A DNA stretch of 13,462 bases, taken from assembly GCA_039934135.1 (NCBI GenBank), contig JBDTMT010000103.1:1-13462 (forward strand), read 5' to 3'. The notes under the pieces are model-generated. The model made no database searches. It was given only the letters and a program-made list of their open reading frames with translations, and had not been told where the DNA came from. A program made the translations under genes and the position numbers. Below, in pieces: positions 7,589 to 13,462 of the stretch (position 1 is the first letter of the stretch; every line of letters starts with the position of its first letter). This stretch comes from JBDTMT01 sp039934135. GTDB lineage: Bacteria > Desulfobacterota > Binatia > HRBIN30 > CADEER01.

Positions 7589-8688
7589 GCAGCATCGCCG
7601 AAATCGTCGCGCGCCACCGCGTCGTCATTTGCGCCGGCGGCGGTGGGGTCGGCAAGACCACGACCGCCGCGGCACTCGCGGTGTGCGGCGCCGAGCAGGG
7701 GCGGCGCACGATGGTGATGACCATCGATCCTGCGCGCCGCCTGGCCGACGCGCTCGGCCTGCGCGATCTCGGCAATGGCGCGCACAAGGTGGACATCGGC
7801 GGCGGCGCGCTCGACGCCATGATGCTTGACCAGAAGGGCGCGTGGGACGATCTGGTCGAGCGCTACGCGCCGACGGACGAGGCCCGCCGCCGCATTCTCG
7901 CCAACCGCTTCTACCAGCACCTGTCGGAGAGCTTCGCCGGCTCACAGGAGTACATGGCGATCGAGCAGCTCGCCGAGCTGCATGCCAGTGGCCGCTACGA
8001 TCTGATCGTCGTCGATACGCCGCCGACGCGCCACGCGCTGGATTTCCTCGACGCGCCGCAGCGCATCGCCGGCTTCCTCAATCGCCAGGTGGTGCGCTGG
8101 TTCGTCAAACCCTACTTCTCCGCTGGCTGGTCGACCTTGCGCGTCGTCAACCGCGCCGCCGGCAGCGTGCTGCGCCGCCTCGAGGACGCCACCGGCGTCA
8201 AGGCGTTGGTCGAGATCTCCGACTTCTTCAATTCCATGAGCGGCCTGTTCGACGGCTTCGAGGCGCGCGTGCAGACGGTCGACAAGCTGCTGCATTCCAA
8301 GCAGACCGCCTTCGTCCTGGTCACCTCGCCCGAGGCGCAGGTGCTCGACGAGGCGGAGGAGTTCTGCCGCCAGTTGAGCGAGCTCGCCGTGCCGCTGCGC
8401 GCCGTGGTGTTCAACCGCGTGCAACGCGAGGCGTTAGCCGACTGGCGCCGCCTCGACGAAGATTGGCTACACGAGTTGGTCGGCGGCGTCGTGCGGCGCG
8501 GCGAACGCGCCACGCATCTGATCGACAATTTCCTGCGCTACGAAACCCAGGCGCGCGGCGATCAGCTGCGCATGGAAGCCTTCCGCCGCCAACTCGCCGG
8601 CCGGCCAGTCTTCGCCGTCGTGCCGAATTTCGAAGAAGACCTGCACGACGTCGCGGGCCTGCGCCGCATGTTGCCGCACCTAGTGTAG
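7585..8688 (+). CDS. ArsA/GET3-family ATPase, second of a tandem pair, lacking the signature lysine
   Basis: The protein is 367 aa. It starts at ATG 7585, overlapping the previous stop (ATGA). The P-loop reads GGGGVGKTT (18-26): Lys24 is kept but the signature lysine of GKGGVGKTT is Gly19. Other family marks are MTIDPARRLADALGL, in the position of the switch-I region, and DTPPTRHALDFLDAP (from Asp144, switch II). The middle segment (about 165-260) is longer than in the first copy and rich in hydrophobic and aromatic residues, a possible client- or membrane-contact region by analogy with Get3; that is inference. In deviant-Walker dimers the signature lysine reaches to the partner's nucleotide, so this subunit probably pairs with the upstream ATPase as an asymmetric heterodimer. 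The gene ends 5' of a repeat-containing convergent spacer. Confidence 0.88.
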   Translation: MSSIAEIVARHRVVICAGGGGVGKTTTAAALAVCGAEQGRRTMVMTIDPARRLADALGLRDLGNGAHKVDIGGGALDAMMLDQKGAWDDLVERYAPTDEARRRILANRFYQHLSESFAGSQEYMAIEQLAELHASGRYDLIVVDTPPTRHALDFLDAPQRIAGFLNRQVVRWFVKPYFSAGWSTLRVVNRAAGSVLRRLEDATGVKALVEISDFFNSMSGLFDGFEARVQTVDKLLHSKQTAFVLVTSPEAQVLDEAEEFCRQLSELAVPLRAVVFNRVQREALADWRRLDEDWLHELVGGVVRRGERATHLIDNFLRYETQARGDQLRMEAFRRQLAGRPVFAVVPNFEEDLHDVAGLRRMLPHLV

Positions 8689-8817
8689 GTAGGTGTCGGG
8701 TCGTGTGTCAGGTGTTGGGTGAAGAGAGAAACGATCCTCCTGACACCCGACACCTGACCCCCGGCCCCTGATCAGGTTAGCAGCGCCACTGGGAGAGAAA
8801 CCCGCTACCAGGCGAGT
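8689..8817. repeat. Convergent spacer with inverted repeat of the same family as 2008-2154
   Basis: The gap lies between two converging stops. AGGTGTCGGGT (8691-8701) pairs perfectly with ACCCGACACCT (8745-8755), and GTCAGG (8707-8712) pairs with CCTGAC (8739-8744), with a 5-nt bulge between the stems and a loop of about 26 nt. The right arm shares the unit CTGACACCCNNCACCTGAC with the spacer at 2008-2154. A perfect 10-bp palindrome CCTGATCAGG (8767-8776) follows. A bidirectional terminator or a dispersed small repeat are both possible. Confidence 0.6.
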
Positions 8818-10101
8818 CTAGGCCTCGACGCCGGAGCGGTAGGTGTCCCAGCGGCCACAGCCGGTGCAGTAGCCCGTCCAGGCTTCGCTGACGCGGCCGC
8901 AGCTGTTGCAGCGATGGTCGGCGGCGGCGGTGCCGAGACGGTCGGCGGCGGCGCTGAGCGCGGTCCAGGCGGCGCCATGGTCGCCGCGTTGGTGGTACAG
9001 CTCGGCCCAGGCGCGCTGCACGGTCGGCGCTTCCTGCTGGCCGATGGCGCGCAGTTCGCTCTCGGCAGAGTCGGCCGAGCCCTTGGCCAACGCGGCGCGG
9101 GCGCGCAGCAGATGGGTGCCGTCGCCGCCCAGCTCGCCGGCGTGTTTGCCGAGCAGCGCCAGGGCGCGTTCCTGCTCGCGCGGCGTGGCGCCGTGCGCCA
9201 GCAGCCGCTCGATCAGCACCAGGCGCGGTTGGGCGCGAAACGCCTTCTCCCACACCTTGCGCGCCTCTTCGACGCGGCCGTTGTCGGCCAGCGCGTCGCC
9301 GAAGCTCACCAGCGCCGGCACGAAGGCGCGGTCGGATTGGACGACCGTATCGAGCCCGGCGAGGCGCTCGCCGGCGTCGGGCAACGCCTGCGCCGCCTGA
9401 TAGCGCAGCTCGATCAGGCGCTCGCGTTCGCCGGCCCGCGCCGCGGCGGGCAGAGTATCGAGGTAGGCCGCCTGCACGTCGGCCGCTTCGCGCCAGCGCT
9501 CGGTCTCGCGATACAGCTCGCGCAGGCTGATCAGCACGCGCGGCGCGCGCGAGAAGCGCACGCGGACGGTTTCCAGCATGCGAATCGCTTCCGGCGCATC
9601 GCCGCGGCGACGCAACGCTTCGCCGAGTGCGTAGCGCAGGTCGGGATCGTTGCCGTCCTCCTCCAACGCCGCCGTCAGCACGTCCTGCGCGGCGACGTAT
9701 TCGCCGGTGTCCATGTACGACGCCGCCAACGCCAGCGCGGCGGCGCTGTTGCCGGCCTGCCGGCGCCACGACTTGCGCAGCAGCGCGCGGCTGCGTTCCA
9801 GTTCGCCGCCCCACGCCGCCGCTTCGCCTGCCTCGTGCCAGGCACCGGCCAGTTCGGCCGCACGGGCGCCGCGGCGCGTCCGCCAGTTGCTGAGCGACAA
9901 CGAGAGCTGGCGCAGGCCGCCGCCGAGGATGACCACGACGATGCCGGCGCAGAAGGCGAGGATCAGCAGCACCCCGAGCATCGGACGGAAGCTGTGCAGA
10001 TGCGTCGGGTGGAACTCGACCTCGCCGGGGTTGAGCGCCACCAGGGCGGCGAAGATGGCGACCAAGACGACGCCGCCGAAGACGAGCAGGCCGCGTTTCA
10101 T
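8818..10101 (-). CDS. LapA-LapB-like fusion: membrane-anchored TPR protein with C-terminal rubredoxin-type zinc motif
   Basis: LapB (YciM) is an inner-membrane TPR protein that, with FtsH, controls LpxC turnover and so LPS synthesis; LapA is a small two-helix membrane protein usually encoded just before it. Here one 427-aa protein holds both patterns. Two hydrophobic segments (about 4-24 and 38-60), separated by NPGEVEF, look like LapA/DUF1049. A TPR-rich region runs from about 75 to 390, with repeats such as WHEAGEAAAWGGELERSRALL. The C-terminus has CxxC-x10-CxxC (Cys398, 401, 412, 415), matching the LapB rubredoxin-like knuckle. ATG with GGAG 4 nt upstream supports the start. It is the last gene of the proA operon, 15 bp after rsfS. 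LapB-type function is likely; the exact partner is inferred. Confidence 0.83.
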   Translation of the reverse strand: MKRGLLVFGGVVLVAIFAALVALNPGEVEFHPTHLHSFRPMLGVLLILAFCAGIVVVILGGGLRQLSLSLSNWRTRRGARAAELAGAWHEAGEAAAWGGELERSRALLRKSWRRQAGNSAAALALAASYMDTGEYVAAQDVLTAALEEDGNDPDLRYALGEALRRRGDAPEAIRMLETVRVRFSRAPRVLISLRELYRETERWREAADVQAAYLDTLPAAARAGERERLIELRYQAAQALPDAGERLAGLDTVVQSDRAFVPALVSFGDALADNGRVEEARKVWEKAFRAQPRLVLIERLLAHGATPREQERALALLGKHAGELGGDGTHLLRARAALAKGSADSAESELRAIGQQEAPTVQRAWAELYHQRGDHGAAWTALSAAADRLGTAAADHRCNSCGRVSEAWTGYCTGCGRWDTYRSGVEA

Positions 10102-10116
10102 GGCGCTCCAGTGCGC

Positions 10117-10524
10117 TTAGTGCGCGTTGCTGGCCAGGCGCAGATCGCGCGCCTGGCTGCGGTAGGGCTCGGGCAGTTGGACGGTGGCGGCGCGCGCCCA
10201 CAGGCGCTCGAGGTCGTAGAACGCCCGCACCGACTCGAGGAAGATGTGGACGACGACGTCGCCGTAGTCGAGCAGCGCCCATTGTCCGCTGCTCAGGCCC
10301 TCGACGGTGCGCGGACGGCGCCCGAGCATGGCGAGGTTTTCTTCGATGCCCTGCGCGATGGCCTGCACTTGCGTGTCGGAGCGGCCGGTGCAGATCAGGA
10401 AGTAATCGCCCAGCGAGGTGTGTGCGCCGACGTCGAGCAGGAGCAAGTCGTAGGCCTTGCGGTCGAGAGCGTAGCGGACGCAGAGCAGCGCGGTCTCGCG
10501 GGGATCGGTGGCGAGCTTCTTCAA
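10117..10524 (-). CDS. rsfS: Ribosome silencing factor RsfS (Iojap/YbeB)
   Basis: RsfS binds ribosomal protein uL14 on the 50S subunit and blocks joining to 30S when nutrients are scarce. The protein is 135 aa, typical. Family motifs are all present: GDYFLICTGRSDTQVQAIA, TVEGLSSGQWALLDYGDVVVHIF and FYDLERLW. The start is a TTG whose last base pairs overlap the nadD stop (TTGA); there is no later ATG or GTG before the conserved domain, so the TTG is accepted despite the absence of a clear Shine-Dalgarno. It would be translated by coupling to nadD. nadD-rsfS adjacency is very common in bacteria. rlmH, which often follows rsfS, is not here. Confidence 0.94.
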   Translation of the reverse strand: MKKLATDPRETALLCVRYALDRKAYDLLLLDVGAHTSLGDYFLICTGRSDTQVQAIAQGIEENLAMLGRRPRTVEGLSSGQWALLDYGDVVVHIFLESVRAFYDLERLWARAATVQLPEPYRSQARDLRLASNAH

Positions 10525-11207
10525 GACGCGGCGCGGCTCTGCATGTAGAGCCCCTCGCGGATCAGGTAGCGTTCGACGGCCGCCGGCACCAAATATCGGA
10601 TCGATCGCCCGCGCCGAGCGCGTTGGCGAATGGCCGAGGCCGAAATGTCGAGCGCAGTGACAGTCAAGAATCGAATCCGATTCCCCGTGTGGTGGATCAA
10701 CTCGGTTCGAGATGAGCCGTAGCAGAAGTCCTTCCGAGCGGCAACGGGGAGCAGGGCGCGCGGCGCGACGAGGCGCAGTGGCGGTCGGCTCCAGACGGCC
10801 ATGTCGGCGAGCCCGAACAGCGACCGATACTCGTGCCAGGTGCCGATGTCGCGGAAGGCGTCGAGGCCGACGAGCAGGGTCAGGTGCGTCGCCGTGCCGA
10901 GCTGGGCGCGCAACTGCCGCAGCGTGTCGATGCTGTACGAGGGGCCGCGTCGCTGCAGCTCGATCGGCGAAGCGGCAAAGGCCGGGTTGCCGGCGATCGC
11001 CAGGCGCACCATCGCCAGGCGCTGCGCCGCTGGCGTCATGCGGCGCGCCTTGTGCGGTGGGTCGGCCGCCGGGATGAACAGCACGCGCTGCAGGCCGAGT
11101 TGCTCGCGCGCTTCCTCGGCGCAGCGCAGGTGGCCGAAATGGACGGGATCGAAGGTGCCGCCGTACACGCCGAGGTGGCGTGGCGCGTGGCGTGGCGCGG
11201 CGGTCAC
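10521..11207 (-). CDS. nadD: Nicotinate-nucleotide adenylyltransferase NadD
   Basis: NadD transfers AMP from ATP to nicotinate mononucleotide, the adenylylation step of NAD synthesis in the cytosol. The protein is 228 aa, slightly longer than the usual 210-215. The nucleotidyltransferase signature GGTFDPVHFGHL is at 16-27, followed by FIPAADPPHKA, SYSIDTLRQL, the LLVGLDAFRDI segment, and the closing ISASAIRQRARRG...IRYLVPAAVERYLIREGLY. The start is a GTG overlapping the proA stop (GTGA). The frame continues far upstream on the opposite side of proA, but that extension is a shadow. The first 11 residues are an extension carrying a duplicated APRH (12-bp tandem repeat at 11175-11198). The lone GTG is preferred because coupling to proA explains its use. 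Confidence 0.94.
   Translation of the reverse strand: MTAAPRHAPRHLGVYGGTFDPVHFGHLRCAEEAREQLGLQRVLFIPAADPPHKARRMTPAAQRLAMVRLAIAGNPAFAASPIELQRRGPSYSIDTLRQLRAQLGTATHLTLLVGLDAFRDIGTWHEYRSLFGLADMAVWSRPPLRLVAPRALLPVAARKDFCYGSSRTELIHHTGNRIRFLTVTALDISASAIRQRARRGRSIRYLVPAAVERYLIREGLYMQSRAAS
11175..11198. repeat. Tandem 12-bp repeat inside the 5' end of nadD
   Basis: GTGGCGTGGCGC occurs twice, head to tail, with no mismatch (11175-11186 and 11187-11198). On the minus strand it encodes Ala-Pro-Arg-His twice, in the non-conserved N-terminal extension of NadD. Copy-number change by slippage would keep the reading frame. Confidence 0.85.
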
Positions 11208-12463
11208 GAGCGGATCTGCCCGCTGCCGTGGATGACGTACTTGTACGTCGTCAGCTCGCGCAGGCCCATCGGACCGCGCGCGTGCAGGCGATTGGTCGAG
11301 ATGCCGACCTCGGCGCCGAAGCCGAACTCGTAGCCGTCGGTGAAGCGCGTCGAGGCGTTGACGTAGACCGCCGCCGAGTCGACCGCGGCGGTGAAGCGCT
11401 GCGCGTGCGCGTAGCTGTCGGTGATGATCGCATCGGAGTGGCCGGTGCCGTAGGTGGCGATGAACGCGACCGCATCGTCGAGCGAATCGACCACCTTCAC
11501 CGACAGGATCAGGTCGAGATACTCGGTACGCCAGTCCTCGTCGGTGGCGATGGCGGCGTCGGGCAGCACGGCGCGCGTGCGCGGGCAGCCGCGCAATTCG
11601 ACGTTGGCGGCGCGCAGCGGCACGGCGACCTGGCGCAGGAAGGTTTCGGCGACGTCGCGGTGCACCAGCAGCGTCTCCATGGCGTTGCAGACGCCGGGCC
11701 GCTGCACCTTGGCGTTCACCGCGATGCGCTCGGCCATCGCCAGGTCGGCGCGGTCGTCGACGTAGACGTGGCAGATGCCGGCGTAGTGCTGGATCACCGG
11801 GATGCGCGACTGGTCGGTGATCGCCGCGATCAGACTGGGGCCGCCGCGCGGCACGATGACGTCGATCAGCTCGCGCTGGCGCAGCAGCACGGTGACCGCC
11901 TCGCGGTCGGTGGTGGGAATGAACTGCACCGCCGCGGCCGGCAAGGCGGCGGCCGTGAGGCCGTCGGCGATACAGGCGGCGATGGCGCGATTGGTGGCGA
12001 AGGCTTCCGAGCCGCCTTTCAGAATCACCGCGTTGCCGGCCTTGAGGCCGAGCCCGGCGGCGTCGGCAGTGACGTTGGGACGCGATTCGTAGATGACGCC
12101 GACGACGCCAAGCGCGACGCGCACCTGGGCGATCTCCAGGCCGTTCGGACGGCGCCATTGCGCGATCGTCTCGCCGACCGGGTCGGGCAGGGCGGCGATC
12201 TCCTCCAGGCCGTTGGCCATGGCGTCGATGCGCGCCTGGTTGAGCGTCAGCCGGTCGACCAACGCGGCGCTCAGGCCTGCCGCCTCGGCGGCCGTGACGT
12301 CGCCGCCGTTGGCCGCCAGCAGGTCGGCGCGGCGCTCGCGCAGGCGCGCCGCGGCATGGCGCAGCGCCGTATTTTTCGCTTCCGGCGTCGCCGTCGCGAC
12401 TGCGCGCGCCGCGCCGCGGCTGGCGCGGCACAGCGCGACGACGGTTTCCTCAATCGCGGTCAC
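11204..12463 (-). CDS. proA: Gamma-glutamyl phosphate reductase ProA
   Basis: ProA reduces gamma-glutamyl phosphate to glutamate semialdehyde with NADPH, the second step of proline synthesis. From GTG 12463 the protein is 419 aa (E. coli ProA 417). Matches run the full length: LGVVGVIYESRPNVT, LKAGNAVILKGGSEA, VPRGGPSLI, catalytic Cys259 in QRPGVCNAMET, YVNASTRFTDGYEFGFGAEVGIST and LHARGPMGL..LTTYKY. I chose GTG 12463 over TTG 12490 because it gives the family length and because a promoter candidate occupies 12470-12498. It heads an operon with nadD (GTGA overlap), rsfS and the lapA-lapB fusion. proB and obgE, which often precede proA in deltaproteobacteria, are not adjacent: the upstream neighbour is divergent. 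Confidence 0.95.
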   Translation of the reverse strand: MTAIEETVVALCRASRGAARAVATATPEAKNTALRHAAARLRERRADLLAANGGDVTAAEAAGLSAALVDRLTLNQARIDAMANGLEEIAALPDPVGETIAQWRRPNGLEIAQVRVALGVVGVIYESRPNVTADAAGLGLKAGNAVILKGGSEAFATNRAIAACIADGLTAAALPAAAVQFIPTTDREAVTVLLRQRELIDVIVPRGGPSLIAAITDQSRIPVIQHYAGICHVYVDDRADLAMAERIAVNAKVQRPGVCNAMETLLVHRDVAETFLRQVAVPLRAANVELRGCPRTRAVLPDAAIATDEDWRTEYLDLILSVKVVDSLDDAVAFIATYGTGHSDAIITDSYAHAQRFTAAVDSAAVYVNASTRFTDGYEFGFGAEVGISTNRLHARGPMGLRELTTYKYVIHGSGQIRS

Positions 12464-12469
12464 TCGGTC

Positions 12470-12498
12470 GGTATACAAACGCCTCTTCAAGCGTTCAA
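12470..12498 (-). promoter_or_regulatory. Candidate promoter of the proA operon (leaderless)
   Basis: Read on the minus strand: TTGAAC (12498-12493, 4/6 match), a 17-nt spacer, TATACC (12475-12470, 4/6 match). With normal spacing from the -10, +1 falls at 12463, which is the G of the proA GTG start. No Shine-Dalgarno precedes that GTG, in keeping with a leaderless message. Hexamers were identified by eye. Confidence 0.45.
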
Positions 12499-12559
12499 TG
12501 CGCCGAGTCGTTTCGGGCGCGCGAACCGGTGGATCTTACACAGGGGCCGGTTGGTCGAT

Positions 12560-12574
12560 GTCTGCGCGGCAGAC
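12560..12574. repeat. Short palindrome in the divergent proA / secreted-protein region
   Basis: GTCTGC-GCG-GCAGAC is a perfect 6-bp inverted repeat with a 3-bp centre, flanked by GAT on the left and, three bases further, ATC on the right. It sits between two divergent genes, about 66 bp before the ATG at 12640 and about 85 bp before proA's predicted start point. It could be an operator or only a chance GC-rich hairpin. Confidence 0.35.
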
Positions 12575-12627
12575 GCCATCTGGGCGACCGCGTCGGCGTG
12601 CTGATTGCTCTTCACGATCGCACCGAG

Positions 12628-12633
12628 AAGGAG
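12628..12633 (+). promoter_or_regulatory. Strong ribosome binding site setting the start of the small secreted protein
   Basis: AAGGAG lies 6 nt before ATG 12640, the best Shine-Dalgarno in the window. It selects the start giving a clean signal peptide and rules out the longer frame opening at 12529. Confidence 0.75.
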
Positions 12634-12639
12634 ACCTGT

Positions 12640-12945
12640 ATGCGCACACAGCTCGCCGTCGTGATGCTCCTCGTCGGCGCCTTGGCGCGGCCGGTGCCGG
12701 TGTTGGCGCGGGATCCCGTGCCTGAAATACCCAGCGCGGCGCGCCGCGTCCCCGGCGGTGCGGCGCCGGCACCGGATGGCGCCGTGCCCGGCGAACCCGC
12801 GAACATGCCGCTGCCGGGCGACCGGCCGGCGCCGCCGTTGCCGGGTGGCGCCGGCGGCTCGAAGCCCGCCGCGCAACTGCCGATCAACCCGCCCGGCCCG
12901 CCACCGGTCAATCCGTCGCTGCCGGGTGCCGCTGTAGAGCCCTGA
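12640..12945 (+). CDS. Small proline-rich exported protein, function unknown
   Basis: I do not recognise this gene. The protein is 101 aa. Residues 1-23 form a Sec-type signal peptide: short basic start MRTQ, hydrophobic LAVVMLLVGALA, likely cleavage after VLA before Arg24. The mature 78 residues contain 24 prolines and many Gly and Ala, with no Cys, and short motifs such as LPGG, PLPGD, NPPGPPP and SLPGA; it should be unfolded or extended. There is no lipobox and no second membrane segment, so a soluble periplasmic or wall-associated location is likely. Reality as a gene rests on the strong Shine-Dalgarno, the signal peptide and its neat fit between divergent proA and the convergent NlpE-like gene. 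Low-complexity sequence means homology searches will be weak. Confidence 0.65.
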   Translation: MRTQLAVVMLLVGALARPVPVLARDPVPEIPSAARRVPGGAAPAPDGAVPGEPANMPLPGDRPAPPLPGGAGGSKPAAQLPINPPGPPPVNPSLPGAAVEP

Positions 12946-12979
12946 CGGCGCGACGGACAAACAGCGCGGCGCCGTTCAG
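12942..12979. terminator. Candidate bidirectional hairpin over two converging stop codons
   Basis: CTGACGGCGC (12942-12951) pairs with GCGCCGTTCAG (12969-12979) with a single bulged base, giving a 10-bp stem and a 17-nt loop. The stop codons of both converging genes (TGA 12943-12945 and, on the other strand, 12978-12976) lie within the arms. No T-run is seen on either side, so it would be a non-canonical or Rho-assisted end. Only 30 bp separate the genes. Confidence 0.4.
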
Positions 12980-13452
12980 CGGCCGTCGACGCGCGTAAGC
13001 GTGGCCGCTGTGGTGCTGGGCAACGGTTGGAGATCAGCGCCGAGGAGCCGGATGTGGCGTTCGTCGACGACGACGAAGGCGCGTGCGGTGTCGATGCCGA
13101 GCGCGCTCGGCGTGAGCTGATAGACGATCGCCGTGCGGTCGCCTGGCATGCCGCGCACCGTGGTCCACGTGCCGGACGACGTGGCGGTGAGATTGGCGTT
13201 CGAGCCGTCGATGAATTTCTGACGCAGCTGAAAGAGATTCACGCCGCTCCAGTCGCCGGCGAGGGTCAGGTCGGTATCGATGCCGCTGCAGTCGGGGCAG
13301 GGCAGGACGCCGACGAAACGGCCCACCAACGGCAGGTCGTCGGCGTGAGCCTCCGGTGTCGTCGCTGGCTGTGGCGGGTGAGGAGCGGCGCTGCGCGTGC
13401 AGCCCGCGGCGATGAGCGCGGTGGCGACGACAATCGCCCAGGGGAGTCGCAT
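12976..13452 (-). CDS. NlpE-like lipoprotein (N-terminal NlpE domain only)
   Basis: NlpE is an outer-membrane lipoprotein that senses surface contact and copper and triggers the Cpx envelope response in enterobacteria. This 158-aa protein has a lipoprotein signal peptide with a lipobox-like IAAGC (Cys18), a flexible Pro/Ala linker (about 20-40), then the NlpE N-terminal pattern: GRFVGVLPCPDCSGIDTDLTL with the CxxC pair Cys52/Cys55, and GTWTTVRGMPGD further on. The C-terminal OB-like domain of E. coli NlpE is absent; short single-domain forms are common. The ATG at 13452 gives a good signal peptide, but only 10 upstream bases are visible, so neither the ribosome binding site nor the promoter can be judged. 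Copper binding or adhesion sensing is inferred from the family; no Cpx genes are present. Confidence 0.8.
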   Translation of the reverse strand: MRLPWAIVVATALIAAGCTRSAAPHPPQPATTPEAHADDLPLVGRFVGVLPCPDCSGIDTDLTLAGDWSGVNLFQLRQKFIDGSNANLTATSSGTWTTVRGMPGDRTAIVYQLTPSALGIDTARAFVVVDERHIRLLGADLQPLPSTTAATLTRVDGR

Positions 13453-13462
13453 GCGCGGCTCG

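Noticed and set aside
6605..8688. Arsenic resistance operon
   Set aside because: There is no arsB, arsR, arsC or arsD, and no metal-binding Cys cluster that I can see in either ATPase.
8914..10548. 544-codon open frame on the plus strand
   Set aside because: It is antisense to the lapA-lapB fusion and rsfS, both of which have strong family motifs on the other strand.
11208..12431. Long upstream extension of the nadD frame
   Set aside because: It is the shadow of proA in another frame on the same strand; NadD homology begins only after the GTG at 11207.
11180..12604. 474-codon open frame on the plus strand
   Set aside because: It is antisense to proA; no recognisable motif.
12529..12639. 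Longer start for the proline-rich protein
   Set aside because: It would bury the signal peptide behind 37 charged residues; the AAGGAG at 12628-12633 supports ATG 12640.

Overview
The window reads as a chromosomal segment of a very GC-rich Gram-negative bacterium (roughly 70% G+C by eye). LPS-assembly TPR (LapB) and NlpE-type lipoprotein genes imply an outer membrane. The proA-nadD-rsfS order, the tandem ArsA-like ATPases and the ADP-forming acyl-CoA synthetase resemble the deltaproteobacteria-like lineages (Myxococcota, Desulfobacterota, Binatota and relatives). That placement is inference from gene content; there is no rRNA or tRNA here to test it. I see no transposase, integrase, CRISPR or phage gene, so this looks like core chromosome.

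Layout, left to right. (1) 1-2007, + strand: the 3' part of an ADP-forming acyl-CoA synthetase whose start lies outside the window; its ATP-grasp half looks eroded. (2) 2155-3438, - strand: a CorC/HlyC-type DUF21-CBS membrane protein, convergent with (1) across a repeat-bearing spacer. (3) 3652-5152, + strand: cmoA (carboxy-SAM synthase), overlapped by a membrane ICMT/PEMT-type methyltransferase. (4) 5225-6475: a FabF-type ketoacyl-ACP synthase. (5) 6605-8688: two different ArsA-like ATPases joined by an ATGA overlap. (6) 8818-12463, - strand: a tight operon proA > nadD > rsfS > lapA-lapB fusion. (7) 12640-12945, + strand: a small proline-rich secreted protein, divergent from proA. (8) 12976-13452, - strand: an NlpE-like lipoprotein, convergent with (7).

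Genes in (3) to (5) run in one direction and may share transcripts, although both fabF and arsA are preceded by short gaps. The proA operon is linked by two 4-nt stop/start overlaps (GTGA, TTGA) and one 15-bp gap. It has a good promoter candidate whose predicted start point falls on the proA GTG codon, implying a leaderless message.

No clearly new multi-gene system is visible. The best leads are the asymmetric ArsA pair, the cmoA-membrane methyltransferase pairing, the LapA-LapB fusion inside a NAD/proline/ribosome-silencing operon, the eroded ATP-grasp in the synthetase, and a short repeat family found at two of the three convergent gene ends.
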